A stretch of DNA of 64,000 nt from Clostridia bacterium (GTDB lineage Bacteria; Bacillota; Clostridia; Oscillospirales; CAG-272), in the NCBI GenBank assembly GCA_017502875.1, contig JAFVUF010000016.1, forward strand, positions 1-64,000, given 5' to 3'. This document shows, one piece after another, positions 7,380 through 16,287 of this stretch (position 1 is its first letter; each line of letters starts with the position of its first letter). The notes under the pieces were generated by a model. The model saw nothing but the letters and a program-made list of their open reading frames with translations. It searched no databases and was not told the origin of the DNA. The position numbers and the translations under genes are program-made.

Positions 7380-8268
7380 ACTGTTTTATAACTTCCTTGT
7401 ATATTTCGTTTTTTGGGACGCCTCTGTCCTTTGCGGCAGCCTTTATAGCGCTGCTCTTGTCCATGCCGTTTTTAATGTAATGCTCAACGTGTTGAATCGG
7501 CGTCAAGCTAACCCAGAAATCGTCTTTTTGCTTTTCTCCGCCCTCAACGACAAGCACGTACTCGCCTCTTGGTGAGTTAGTCTTATAGTATTCGATTGCC
7601 TCGGAAAGCGTGGTGCGGATTATCTCCTCGTTGAGCTTGGTAAGCTCACGGCAGAGCGCGATTTTTCTGTTTCCGAATGCCAAATAGAAGTCGTTTAGAG
7701 TGTTTATCAGGTGGTGAGGCGCCTCGTAGAAAATAAGAGTGCGCTCCTCGCTCGCAAGCTCATTTAGGCGCTTTTTCCTTTCACCCTTTGCGCCCGAAAC
7801 GAAGCCCTCAAACGCAAATCTGCCCGTAAACAGACCCGAAAGCGCCAATGCCGCGATAGCGGCGCACGCCCCGGGAATAAACGTTACCCTTATGCCGTTT
7901 TCGGCGCAAAGACGGACAAGATCCTCACCGGGATCGCTTATAGCGGGAGTACCCGCGTCAGTTACCAAAGCGCAGGACTCACCGGCTTTCAGACGCTCGC
8001 AGATAACCTCTCCGCGCTCGGTTCTGTTGTGCTGATAATAGCTTACCATCGGCTTTGATACACCGAGATAGGAAAGGAGCTTTGCGGTGTTACGGGTGTC
8101 CTCGGCGGCTATAAAATCAACCTCAGAAAGCACCTTTATTGCTCTTTCCGAAAGGTCGGAAAGGTTTCCGATAGGGGTTGCGACAAGGTACAGCACGCCT
8201 TGCTCGATTTTATTCTTTTCACGTCCGTTTTTGTCATACATAACGTCTCTGTCTCTTGCTCCGCTCAT
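7378..8268 (-). CDS. rsmI: 16S rRNA (cytidine1402-2'-O)-methyltransferase RsmI
   Basis: RsmI places the 2'-O-methyl group of C1402 in the decoding centre of 16S rRNA. The N-terminal segment GVLYLVATPIGNLSDLS, the AEDTR motif and TDAGTPAISDPG are family hallmarks, as is the C-terminal ALCRELTKLNEE region. At 296 residues it carries about 20 extra residues at the N-terminus and a normal C-terminal extension. The start at 8268 overlaps the previous gene's stop by four bases (ATGA), indicating translational coupling. It sits at the end of a trmN6-DUF951-rsmI set that resembles the Bacillus yabB-yazA-yabC cluster. Confidence 0.95.
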   Translation of the reverse strand: MSGARDRDVMYDKNGREKNKIEQGVLYLVATPIGNLSDLSERAIKVLSEVDFIAAEDTRNTAKLLSYLGVSKPMVSYYQHNRTERGEVICERLKAGESCALVTDAGTPAISDPGEDLVRLCAENGIRVTFIPGACAAIAALALSGLFTGRFAFEGFVSGAKGERKKRLNELASEERTLIFYEAPHHLINTLNDFYLAFGNRKIALCRELTKLNEEIIRTTLSEAIEYYKTNSPRGEYVLVVEGGEKQKDDFWVSLTPIQHVEHYIKNGMDKSSAIKAAAKDRGVPKNEIYKEVIKQ

Positions 8269-8465
8269 TGTCCTGCACCGCCTTCAATAACCTGCTTTAT
8301 GTTTTTTTCAAGCTTCAGTCGCTCAACCGTTACGTCCCGTGAGCATTTAAGACATATTATTCTTACGTCGCTGCCTGCCCTTACTACCTTGAATCTGTTT
8401 TCGCCACACGGGTGAGGCTTTTTCATTATAAGCGTATCACCTGCCGAAAATCTTACTATCTTCAT
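8265..8465 (-). CDS. DUF951 family protein, 66 residues
   Basis: A small conserved Firmicutes protein of unknown function. It begins MKIVRFSAGDTLIMKKPHPCG and has a second ICLKC segment, giving the family's KPHPCG and CxxC-like cysteines (C20, C38, C41) that could hold a metal. The predicted fold is mostly strands. It overlaps rsmI by four bases and lies 47 bases after trmN6, in the slot where Bacillus has the GIY-YIG gene yazA, so it is probably part of this RNA-modification operon. The role is unknown. Confidence 0.82.
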   Translation of the reverse strand: MKIVRFSAGDTLIMKKPHPCGENRFKVVRAGSDVRIICLKCSRDVTVERLKLEKNIKQVIEGGAGQ

Positions 8466-8512
8466 ACTGTTTTTTTCCTCGTTTTATCAATTGCGGGTGC
8501 GCTTGAACGCAT

Positions 8513-9259
8513 TTATTTTATAAAAAATCTATCGGGGAACACACCGTTCTCGTAGATGTATTTACAATCAGTCGTTTCCGAGCCGTTCTCCTTTAAAAAC
8601 AGAGGAGGAGTGATATGAAGAGCCTCTCCGCCTCCGAGGGTAGCCTCGGTCAAAACCGACGACGGCGAATGGAGTTGGTCCGAATGTACGAAAGTCATTC
8701 TTTTCGGCGCAAAGCCGTTCTCCTTCAGCGCTTGCATAAGAGTTTCAAGTCTGTCTGGGCGGTAGACGAGATATAGACGTCCGCCTGTTTTGAGTATTTT
8801 TGACGCGGCGCGGCAGAAATCGGTAACGCCGCCGTGTACCTCGTGTCTTGATATCTGCTTTTGGTCTGAGGGAGAGCTTTTTCCGCTGTCCTGTCTCATG
8901 TACGGAGGATTGGAGATAATGACCGATACGCCTTTGTAGTCCTCGGGGTTAATTGAACGAATATCGGCGTTTACGGGCGCGATGATTTCGTTAAAGCCGT
9001 TGATTTTTACGTTTTGCTCCATAATGTCGCAAATCTCGCTCTGTATTTCAAGAGCGTGTATTTTTTTAAAGCATTTGCGCTTAGCGAGCAGAAGCGAAAT
9101 CGCTCCGTTTCCCGCGCCAATCTCTAACGCGCTCGTGTCTTTTGAGCTTCTCACGTAAGCCGAAAGGAGTAGGGCGTCCGTTCCCAGACGCAAGGCGTCC
9201 GCCGACTCGGTGAGAGTAAGCTCAAACGCATTGGTTTTTACAGTCCGCGCTTTGTTCAT
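8513..9259 (-). CDS. trmN6: tRNA1(Val) (adenine37-N6)-methyltransferase family protein
   Basis: A class I SAM-dependent methyltransferase of the YfiC/TrmN6 family, which methylates N6 of A37 in tRNA-Val in E. coli. The SAM loop reads EIGAGNGAISLLLA (about 47-60) and the amino-methylating catalytic motif NPPYMRQDSG is complete, followed by the family-typical SRHEVHG. The 248-residue length is normal. It stands upstream of the DUF951 gene and rsmI on the same strand, the Bacillus yabB arrangement. The exact tRNA target in this organism is inferred from family membership. Confidence 0.9.
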   Translation of the reverse strand: MNKARTVKTNAFELTLTESADALRLGTDALLLSAYVRSSKDTSALEIGAGNGAISLLLAKRKCFKKIHALEIQSEICDIMEQNVKINGFNEIIAPVNADIRSINPEDYKGVSVIISNPPYMRQDSGKSSPSDQKQISRHEVHGGVTDFCRAASKILKTGGRLYLVYRPDRLETLMQALKENGFAPKRMTFVHSDQLHSPSSVLTEATLGGGEALHITPPLFLKENGSETTDCKYIYENGVFPDRFFIK

Positions 9260-9304
9260 ATATCCCGTATCCTTTCATTTCGGTAATAATAGGTATAAAA
9301 CAAA

Positions 9305-9343
9305 TTTTGGTGCGCCAAGCCAAAAAAGCTTTGCGCACCAAAA
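9305..9343 (-). terminator. Hairpin after the ferredoxin gene
   Basis: TTTTGGTGCGC and GCGCACCAAAA form an 11-bp stem, with AGC/GCT inner pairing around an A-rich loop. On the minus strand it ends in AAAATTTG, a weak tail, so termination between ferredoxin and trmN6 may be partial. Confidence 0.6.
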
Positions 9344-9369
9344 AATGCATAGGTTAAAAATGTGACAAA

Positions 9370-9543
9370 TTACTCTGCCTGGGGTGCTTCAACAGGGCAT
9401 GCGCCTTCGCAAGCTCCGCAGTCAACGCACTCGTCTGCATTGATAACATACTTTCCGTCTTTTTCAACGATGCAGCTGGTGGGGCATTCGTCCGCGCATG
9501 CGCCGCAGCCGATGCACTTTTCAGCGTCTATTACGTGTGCCAT
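9370..9543 (-). CDS. 2[4Fe-4S] ferredoxin, clostridial type
   Basis: A 57-residue bacterial ferredoxin that carries low-potential electrons in anaerobic metabolism. Two cluster motifs are complete: CIGCGACADECP and CVDCGACEGACP, arranged as an internal duplication. The start at 9543 (MAHVIDAEKC) is chosen because GGAGG lies about nine bases upstream and clostridial ferredoxins begin this way; a frame six codons longer exists. It has its own consensus promoter and a hairpin after its stop, so it is probably a single-gene, highly expressed unit. The redox partner cannot be read from the neighbours. Confidence 0.96.
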   Translation of the reverse strand: MAHVIDAEKCIGCGACADECPTSCIVEKDGKYVINADECVDCGACEGACPVEAPQAE

Positions 9544-9581
9544 GTACTTATACCTCCGCATTTGTTATGTGATACGAGTAC

Positions 9582-9610
9582 ATTATAGCATACTTTTTTC
9601 GATTTTTCAA
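9582..9610 (-). promoter_or_regulatory. Sigma-A promoter for the ferredoxin gene
   Basis: On the minus strand TTGAAA and TATAAT are separated by 17 bases, with the -10 box 38 bases before the start codon. Confidence 0.8.
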
Positions 9611-9660
9611 TAGTTTTTTCGATTTTTTTAAAACTTTGACAAACAAAAATATGGAAGGCG

Positions 9661-11079
9661 TTACTTATTTTCACCGTTATCGCGATTTTTTCCTTTTCCG
9701 TGTCTGTAATACGGCTTTTTCCACTTTTTGTTCTTTTTTTGCTGAGCGTTATCCGAGCCGCCTGCTCCGTCCTGAGAAGCTATCGTCTTTTTTTGTTGCT
9801 GACCGTTATCATTTTTCGGTCTTTGCTCGTGATTAGACGGAACACCTCCGTTTGCGTGGCGGTCTCCGCCTTTATCGTTACTTTGGTTTTCGGAATGGTC
9901 TTCACTGTTTTTTTGCTCTCTCTGACCGCCCTTATGACGTTTTTTATGCTTATGCCTGTGCTTATTCTGCTTTTCGGGTGCGTCTGAGCTTTGCTCTGGG
10001 TTCTTTTCAGCGCTTGGCTCGGCGCTCGGCTGAACTGTTGTGGGGACGCTATTTTCTTTAATCGGAGCAAAGGCGCTCTCGTTTACAGGCGGAAGCTCAT
10101 CGTTTTTATGCTTTTTGTCGGGCAGGGCTGTTTTGGTGAGCACCTGACCGTCGTATTTGCTTTCGTCAACCACATCCTCGCGCACAAAAACTATCGCCTC
10201 CGAGTCCTCGCCCTTTGAGTCAAGGCGCACCTTGACGATACCCGCAAGAGGATTTGCGGCGACTACAACGCCCGCGCCGTTTGGAGTAACGACTCTTGAA
10301 TCGACCTTAGGTGTCAGCGCCTTTTCGGCGAGATACGTATCGTATTCATAACGCAGACAGCACATAAGTCTGCCGCACGAGCCGGAAATCTTCGCTGAAT
10401 TGAGCGAAAGGTTCTGCTCCTTAGCCATCTTTACGGAGACCTGGCCGAAATCGGTCAGGAAGGTGTTGCAGCAGTAGGGTCTGCCGCAGATGCCGAGACC
10501 TCCGAGAATCTTAGCCTCGTCTCTGATACCTATCTGGCGCATTTCTATTCTTACGTGGAAGGTGCTTGCTAAGTCCTTTACAAGCTCACGAAAATCAACT
10601 CTGCCCTCGGCTGAAAAATAGAAAAGTAGCTTGCTTCTGTCAAATGAAAGCTCGGCGTCGATAAGCTTCATTTCAAGTCTGTGCTTGTCTATTAAGACTA
10701 TGCAGGCATTGAAGGCGTCAATTTCTTTTTTTACGTTTTCCTCGTATATCCTTGTGTCCTCGGCGGTAGCCATGCGGATAACGGAACGCAGAGGCTCGCT
10801 TATCTCGGAATTCTTCAGCTCTCGGTTAGTTACCGCTGTAAAGCCGTACTCCTGACCTCTTGCCGTATCGACTATAACTCTGTCGTCCTGATTCAAAACG
10901 AAGCCGTTAGGTGCAAAATAGTATGTTTTTCCGTTTTTCTTGAAGCGGATACCGACTATTTCGGTCTTTCCGTCCTTTGGAAGCGCGCCTGTGTCGGGCT
11001 TTTCATCAGTCTTTTTGTTGGACTGTGTGTCCTCGGTACGCTCAAGCGCGTCTTCGCTGATATCGTAATTATCGTTCAT
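9661..11079 (-). CDS. ricT: PSP1 domain protein, RicT/YaaT homolog with a long disordered tail
   Basis: RicT belongs to the Ric (YaaT-YlbF-YmcA) complex that guides RNase Y mRNA processing and affects sporulation and competence in Bacillus. The PSP1 core spans roughly 55-270 and keeps six cysteines used for Fe-S binding in the complex: C198, C203, C204 in GICGRPYCC and C235, C240, C241 in GSCGRLMCC. Bacillus RicT is about 275 residues; this one is 472. The extra 150-170 residues at the C-terminus are low-complexity, rich in Lys, His, Gln, Asn, Gly and Asp, and end in a basic KKNKKWKKPYYRHGKGK segment that could bind RNA. Upstream holB, 34 bases away, is the same neighbour as in Bacillus. Confidence 0.92.
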   Translation of the reverse strand: MNDNYDISEDALERTEDTQSNKKTDEKPDTGALPKDGKTEIVGIRFKKNGKTYYFAPNGFVLNQDDRVIVDTARGQEYGFTAVTNRELKNSEISEPLRSVIRMATAEDTRIYEENVKKEIDAFNACIVLIDKHRLEMKLIDAELSFDRSKLLFYFSAEGRVDFRELVKDLASTFHVRIEMRQIGIRDEAKILGGLGICGRPYCCNTFLTDFGQVSVKMAKEQNLSLNSAKISGSCGRLMCCLRYEYDTYLAEKALTPKVDSRVVTPNGAGVVVAANPLAGIVKVRLDSKGEDSEAIVFVREDVVDESKYDGQVLTKTALPDKKHKNDELPPVNESAFAPIKENSVPTTVQPSAEPSAEKNPEQSSDAPEKQNKHRHKHKKRHKGGQREQKNSEDHSENQSNDKGGDRHANGGVPSNHEQRPKNDNGQQQKKTIASQDGAGGSDNAQQKKNKKWKKPYYRHGKGKNRDNGENK

Positions 11080-11113
11080 TTAAATTTCCTTTCCTTCGGA
11101 CATTTACCGAAGC

Positions 11114-12106
11114 TCATTTGCGCGCGGCATCGCTTAATACGTCGGCGCATCGCACGCAGAATGCGTCAACGTTTACGTTTACGTTCAGCTTTGCCCTGAG
11201 CGCTTCCGACTCTGTATAAACATTTATAAGAGTTGAACGGGCAAATAAAGCTGAGGTTTCCTCCGCCTCAGAGAGAGAGCTGAAATATAACGTATCACTT
11301 AGAGAGCCGTATTTCAGCTTAAGCATATCTCTCATAGCTCCCGAAAGACCGAGCAGAACGTTATCAAGCTCATCGCGCTTGAATTTGCTCTGCACGAAGA
11401 ATAGCAGAATTGCCGAGCGCTCGCCCTCGCGTATAAGGGAGATAAGCTCGCCCGTTTTCTGCCGAAGCCTTTCACCCTGAGAGTCGGGTGAGCCGAGTTT
11501 TGATACGGCGCAGCCTATCGAGCCTCCGCAGGAACGGATAAGCATTGCGTAGTCCTCGGGGGCGTTTTTTTGCATAAGAGCAGCTTTTTTGTTAATCCCG
11601 ACTACGTATTCTGAAAGCTCGGAGTCGGAGAGCACCGACATTTTAAGCACAGGCGCTCTTGAGCGAACCGTCGGAAGCAGAAGCGAGGAGTTTTCGCAAA
11701 GCAGGAAGAAATAAACTCCCTTAGGCGGTTCTTCAAGGATTTTCAAAAGCGCGTTCTGCGCCTCAGTGGTCATCGTGTGAGCGTGTCTGATTATGAAAAC
11801 CCTTACCGAAAGCTCCTGAGGCTTGATGTACGCCTCGGCTCTTATGTCGCGGATAAGCGACACGCCTATGCTTTTTTTACCCTCGGCAGGCTCGTGCAGG
11901 GTAACGTCCGGGGTTATTCTTTTAAGTATCTTTTCCGAATACTCAGGGTCGAGCGCCGCTACGGTCATAGTAGCGACGGTGAGCTTACCCGAGCCCTCGT
12001 TTCCCTCGAATATCAGCGCGTGGGGAAGAGCGCCTTCGGATATTTTAGACTTGATATAGGTTTTAAGCTGCGCGTTACCGTGCAGAGCCTCGAAAACATC
12101 CGACAT
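11114..12106 (-). CDS. holB: DNA polymerase III delta' subunit
   Basis: A clamp-loader AAA+ subunit that helps place the sliding clamp on DNA. The N-terminal phosphate-binding-like loop is FEGNEGSGKLTVA (about 34-46). Sensor-type segments VFIIRHAHTMTTEAQNALLK and LEEPPKGVYFFLLCENSSLLLPTVRSRA follow, the standard delta'/gamma motifs (the latter with the SRC-like element written SRA). The zinc-binding cysteines of the gamma subunit are absent, in keeping with delta' proteins of Firmicutes. The length of 330 residues is normal. It is followed at 34 bases by ricT, a conserved Firmicutes order, but tmk and other usual upstream genes are not here. Confidence 0.92.
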   Translation of the reverse strand: MSDVFEALHGNAQLKTYIKSKISEGALPHALIFEGNEGSGKLTVATMTVAALDPEYSEKILKRITPDVTLHEPAEGKKSIGVSLIRDIRAEAYIKPQELSVRVFIIRHAHTMTTEAQNALLKILEEPPKGVYFFLLCENSSLLLPTVRSRAPVLKMSVLSDSELSEYVVGINKKAALMQKNAPEDYAMLIRSCGGSIGCAVSKLGSPDSQGERLRQKTGELISLIREGERSAILLFFVQSKFKRDELDNVLLGLSGAMRDMLKLKYGSLSDTLYFSSLSEAEETSALFARSTLINVYTESEALRAKLNVNVNVDAFCVRCADVLSDAARK

Positions 12107-12259
12107 CGCTCAGAATTCCTTTCCGTAAAAGCTGTGTGTGAATTCATTAGTATATAAATACACAAATATAATTATAACAGATAAATTAATATTTGTCAAA
12201 TACATTTTGTAAATAATGATACGGTATAAAATGCCGTAAGAAAAACCGCAAAACAGTAA

Positions 12260-12283
12260 GGGCTGAGCAGATTAGCCCAGCCC
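12260..12283 (-). terminator. Weak hairpin after the PBP gene
   Basis: GGGCTG and CAGCCC (12260-12265 with 12278-12283) can pair just past the stop codon on the minus strand, followed by TTACTGTTTT. The stem is short and the T-tract broken. Confidence 0.4.
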
Positions 12284-12288
12284 GTATA

Positions 12289-14793
12289 TCAGTTCTCGAA
12301 GATAATATCTTCATCTGCGCTTTCACCTGTTTGGGATTCATCGTCCTCGTATTTTTCGTTTGGTAACAGCGCTTCAAGGTGGCAGCCCGAGCAGTAGCGG
12401 TTAAAAGGGAACGTAACAGCGCTTCTTCCGCTTGAAGCGGCGCCGGGATTGAAGAAGAAATACGGCTTGCACGAGTCAAGACAGGGCGGAACACCGCCTG
12501 AAAGCGCCTGGTAGGTGTACTGCGAGTCAGCTATCACCGTATCGTACGGAAAGCTTCGGGAAACATTCAGAAGTCCCACGTATTTGCAGCTTTCGCGGGG
12601 ACAATCGGGGCAGGCAATGCCGTGGTTTACAGTGTCGTAAAGCACAAGGCAGTGAGTGTCGCAGTATTCCTTCGGTGCGGTCTCCTTAGTAAAGTATCCG
12701 GTTTCGATTCTGCTTCCTCTTGGGTCGCAAAGGCATGCAGAGCTTACCAGCTTACCCGAATCCTTGCAGTATTTTGCCGTGATAACGCCCTCGGTCTCAG
12801 GGAATTTATTCGTTACCGAGCGACCTAAATACTCCTCGCTGTTTATCGTGCTCATAACCTCGTCGAAGGTTTTTAAAGCGGGACTTGGAAGGGCAGGGTA
12901 GCCGTCAAGGCTCTTTGGGGTAGGGTAGCCAAACCATACGCCTGCCAGAAGGTCGGGGGTGTAGCCTATAAACCAACGGTCGCAGTCGCTGGTCGTCGTA
13001 CCCGTTTTTCCCGCGCACTCAACGGTGTTTTTCAGCGTCATAGCTGAAGCCGTACCACTGTTGGTAACACCCATAAGAAGCTTAGTCATTATAGCGGCGC
13101 TCTGCTCTGAAAAAAGCCTGTCAGCTTCACCCTCGTTGTCTATCAGCACCTCTCCGTCCGCGTCTAAAATTTTTAAAACGGTTTTCCCCTCGGAAAAAAC
13201 TCCGCCGCCGGCGAGAGCTGTATAACCCGCGGTGATTTCCTTTACGGTTACACCCCTTGTGAGCTGACCGAGCGCAAGCGGAGACTGAGCGATATCTGTG
13301 TAAACGCTGCCGTTTGAGTCGGCTCTTGAAACAAGTCCGCTTATTTTCATTCTGTTTTTTAGCAGGTCAAAGGAATATTCGGGGGTGAGACGGTCAAGCA
13401 CCTTTACCGCTACCGTGTTTACAGATCTGGCGATGGCGTCTCTTACGGTTGTAAGTCCACGGTAGCCTTGTGGATAGTTCTGCGGCCAGCCTCTCATAGA
13501 GCCATATCCGTCCGAAACGAATTTACATGGCGTGTCGTCAATTACCGAGCCGTAGGTGATATACCCCTTGTCAAGCGCGGGGGCGTAAACCGAAAGTGGC
13601 TTGATGGACGAGCCGGGAGAACGTCGGGTCTGGGTGGCGTAATTCAAGGTTCTGTTGGCGTTCTTTTTACCCGTACCGCCCGCAAGCGCAAGCACACCTC
13701 CGCTTTTGGGGTCGATAACGACCATCGAGCATTCGGGGTGAATGAGAGCGCCCGTGGGGTAGAAATTGCTTTCCTTTTCGAAATATTCGTCAAGCGCCGA
13801 CTGCATTTTGGGGTTTTGGGCGCATACTACGCCAAGTCCACCCGTAAACAGCAGCTTCCTTGCTGTCTGCGCGCTTGAGGCTACGCCGTTTTTGAGCAAA
13901 AGCGAGGTCGCCTCGTCAATAACGCTTTCGGTGTACCAGGAGTAAATTTGCTCGTTTTCGGGGTTACGGGTGCGATCATTCGTTAAAATAAGCTCTTCGC
14001 TCAGCGCCTGATTAAGCTCCGCTTCGGTTATATATCCGTTATCCTTCATTCGAATGAGAACGGTGGCTCGCCTCGCCTTGTTGTTTTCGGGGTGAAGTAT
14101 TGGGTTCCATTTTGTAGGTGATTGAGGAATACATGCAAGCGCGGCGCATTCCGTGAGAGTCAGCTCGCTTGCCTCCTTGCCGAAATAGTTTTCAGCAGCC
14201 GTTCCTACTCCGTAGCTGTTTTCGGCAAGATAAATGGTGTTAAGGTAAAGCTCGATTATCTCCTCTTTTGTAAGAGCCGAGTCAAGCTTTGCGGCGCGTA
14301 TCATTTCCTTCACCTTTCTTGAAACGCTATACGAATCCTCGCCCGTGATATTTTTGATAAGCTGCTGATTTATGGTTGAGCCTCCATACGAGCTTTTACC
14401 CGTAATAAAGCCGAAGATCGCACCCGCGGTCCGTTTTAGGTCAATTCCCTTATGCTCATAGAAGCGGTGGTCCTCTATTGCGACGAAGGCGTCTATAAGG
14501 TGGCGCGGCATAGCCTCATACTTAACCCATTCTCTGTTTTGTGAGCTGTAAAGAGCCTCGCTTTCAAGCTCTTTAAGCACACGTCCTCCGTTTTCAGTCT
14601 TGCTTTCAACGTAGTATAGCTTTGTCGTCCTGTCCTGAGCCTTAGCGAGTGTATACATCTCTTTTATTTCCAAATTCGGCGCGGTATTTACGTATATTAT
14701 AAACGACAGAGCGCAAAAGACCGCGGTAAGCGCCGCGATCAGTATGACGGTCAGCGCTATCTTGACTATCCCGATTCCTATTCTTTTTGACAT
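12289..14793 (-). CDS. Class A penicillin-binding protein (PBP1, transglycosylase/transpeptidase)
   Basis: A bifunctional wall synthase that polymerises glycan strands and crosslinks stem peptides outside the membrane. One N-terminal helix (about 10-36) anchors it. The GT51 domain carries E107 in AIEDHRFYEHKG and GGSTINQQL (138-146). The transpeptidase domain has S395-x-x-K398 (SSIK), S457-V-N459 and KTG at 596-598, all intact. The 834-residue length is normal. The C-terminal 180 residues lie beyond the penicillin-binding fold and hold ten or so cysteines, including SACLCDP, CDTHC, CPDCPRESC and CSGC, a probable disulphide-rich or metal-binding tail. murC lies upstream on the same strand, 90 bases away. 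Confidence 0.95.
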   Translation of the reverse strand: MSKRIGIGIVKIALTVILIAALTAVFCALSFIIYVNTAPNLEIKEMYTLAKAQDRTTKLYYVESKTENGGRVLKELESEALYSSQNREWVKYEAMPRHLIDAFVAIEDHRFYEHKGIDLKRTAGAIFGFITGKSSYGGSTINQQLIKNITGEDSYSVSRKVKEMIRAAKLDSALTKEEIIELYLNTIYLAENSYGVGTAAENYFGKEASELTLTECAALACIPQSPTKWNPILHPENNKARRATVLIRMKDNGYITEAELNQALSEELILTNDRTRNPENEQIYSWYTESVIDEATSLLLKNGVASSAQTARKLLFTGGLGVVCAQNPKMQSALDEYFEKESNFYPTGALIHPECSMVVIDPKSGGVLALAGGTGKKNANRTLNYATQTRRSPGSSIKPLSVYAPALDKGYITYGSVIDDTPCKFVSDGYGSMRGWPQNYPQGYRGLTTVRDAIARSVNTVAVKVLDRLTPEYSFDLLKNRMKISGLVSRADSNGSVYTDIAQSPLALGQLTRGVTVKEITAGYTALAGGGVFSEGKTVLKILDADGEVLIDNEGEADRLFSEQSAAIMTKLLMGVTNSGTASAMTLKNTVECAGKTGTTTSDCDRWFIGYTPDLLAGVWFGYPTPKSLDGYPALPSPALKTFDEVMSTINSEEYLGRSVTNKFPETEGVITAKYCKDSGKLVSSACLCDPRGSRIETGYFTKETAPKEYCDTHCLVLYDTVNHGIACPDCPRESCKYVGLLNVSRSFPYDTVIADSQYTYQALSGGVPPCLDSCKPYFFFNPGAASSGRSAVTFPFNRYCSGCHLEALLPNEKYEDDESQTGESADEDIIFEN

Positions 14794-14799
14794 TTTAGT

Positions 14800-14837
14800 A
14801 CTATCCTTATTACTTAAAAAATTACTTCAAGGATAGT
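14800..14837 (-). promoter_or_regulatory. Inverted repeat burying the PBP ribosome binding site
   Basis: ACTATCCTT (14800-14808, plus strand) is repeated inverted at 14829-14837. In the minus-strand mRNA the distal arm is AAGGATAGT, which contains the AAGGA ribosome binding site ten bases before the PBP start. The loop is 20 bases and AT-rich. A 9-bp helix here would block initiation. Confidence 0.55.
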
Positions 14838-14883
14838 TTTTTCATCAAAAGGCTGCGTTATTTACTTAATTTTTTCCTTAAAT

Positions 14884-16287
14884 TTAATTTTCTTCACCGT
14901 AAACCAATCTTTTGGCTATTAAATTCATTTTTCCTGCTCCCATTGTTAAAATCAGCGTTTTCGGGTGCGATGAAGCGAGCAAAAAACGGTAAATTTCATC
15001 GAAACTTTTTATATATTTTCCGTTTTTTAGCGCGTTTGCGAGAGTCTGTCCCGTTATGCCGTAGACGTTTTTTTCTCTGGCGGCGAAAATATCGCTAACG
15101 ACAACTGTATCAAAGCCTGAAAGGCTTTCGACAAATCCGTCGAAAAGCTCATAGGTGCGTGAATAGGTGTGAGGCTGAAAGGCGCATAATATCTTGTCGT
15201 AGCCAAGGCTTTTAGCGACGTCGAGCGTCGCCTTGATTTCCGTCGGGTGATGGGCGTAATCGTCGTATACGTCCGCATAGCCTACCCTTCCTATATATTC
15301 AAATCTCCGTTTTATTCCGATAAAGCTCTCGATTCCCGATTTTATCTTATCCGCGGCAGCTTTTTCAATCGCCGCTGCCGCCGCTATGGCGGATATAGCG
15401 TTTTTTACGTTATGAAGCCCCGGTGTCTTCATTTTTATACCGCTTACGGTTTGCTCGCCCTTTATTACCGCGTCAAAGGTGTAAAAGCCCTTTATTTCTT
15501 TTATGTTTTTTGCGTAAACGTCCGCGCTTTCGTCGCAAAGCGAGAAGGTAAAAACCGACTTTTTAAGAGAAAGCAGCTCCCTTTCAACTGAGGCGCAGAC
15601 AGGGCAGTCTCGGTTAAGCACACATGTGTCGCTTTCCATTGCGAATTGCAAAAACGCAGCCTTTGAGCTTTCAAGCGTCGGGTAAACGTCGGTATGCTCT
15701 TTTTCAATATTAAGGATTACCGCGACGCTCGGCTTCATTTCAAGAAAGGAACGGTTGTATTCGCACGCCTCGTAAATTACGGTCCCGCCATCTCCCTGCT
15801 CGTATGCTTTGTTGCTTTTAGCGCTCATGGCACCGGCGAGCATAGTGGGACGGGCGCCGCACTCACTCAGTATTTGATAAGTCATATGTGTAACGGTGCT
15901 TTTGCCGTGAGTGCCCGAAACACCTATTGAAAGAGAGAAGCTTTTTATTATCCTTCCTAAGAATTCGGCTCGCGTAAGGATTTTTATTCCAAGCGCTCTT
16001 GCTCTTATAAGCTCAGGGTTGTCATTTTTTATTGCCGCTGTGTATATAAACACCGAACAGCCTTCAACGTTTTCCGCTTCGTGAGAGAAGAAAAGCGGTA
16101 TTTTATGCTCTCTGCAAGCTCTTATTGTCTCCTCATCGGCTGATACGTCGCTTCCCATAACGGAATATCCAGAGTCGCGCGTTAGAAGGGCGAGTGAAAG
16201 CATTGAAATACCGCCGATTCCGCAAAAATAAATTCCACCATTAGCTTCGTTTGGCTTGCCAAGTACGTTTTTTAACCCGTATAACAT
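14884..16287 (-). CDS. murC: UDP-N-acetylmuramate--L-alanine ligase
   Basis: MurC adds L-alanine to UDP-MurNAc with ATP, the first stem-peptide residue. The N-terminal Rossmann loop FCGIGGISMLSLALL, the ATP loop GVSGTHGKSTVTHM, the central YEACEYNRSF and the C-terminal DDYAHHPTEIKATLD are all family signatures. The frame is open 37 codons further upstream, but that part (rich in F, Y and I) is translated AT-rich leader; the ATG at 16287 has TGGAG seven bases before it and leaves 467 residues, the standard size. It lies upstream of the PBP gene. Other mur genes except murB (59.8 kb) are outside the window. Confidence 0.95.
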   Translation of the reverse strand: MLYGLKNVLGKPNEANGGIYFCGIGGISMLSLALLTRDSGYSVMGSDVSADEETIRACREHKIPLFFSHEAENVEGCSVFIYTAAIKNDNPELIRARALGIKILTRAEFLGRIIKSFSLSIGVSGTHGKSTVTHMTYQILSECGARPTMLAGAMSAKSNKAYEQGDGGTVIYEACEYNRSFLEMKPSVAVILNIEKEHTDVYPTLESSKAAFLQFAMESDTCVLNRDCPVCASVERELLSLKKSVFTFSLCDESADVYAKNIKEIKGFYTFDAVIKGEQTVSGIKMKTPGLHNVKNAISAIAAAAAIEKAAADKIKSGIESFIGIKRRFEYIGRVGYADVYDDYAHHPTEIKATLDVAKSLGYDKILCAFQPHTYSRTYELFDGFVESLSGFDTVVVSDIFAAREKNVYGITGQTLANALKNGKYIKSFDEIYRFLLASSHPKTLILTMGAGKMNLIAKRLVYGEEN

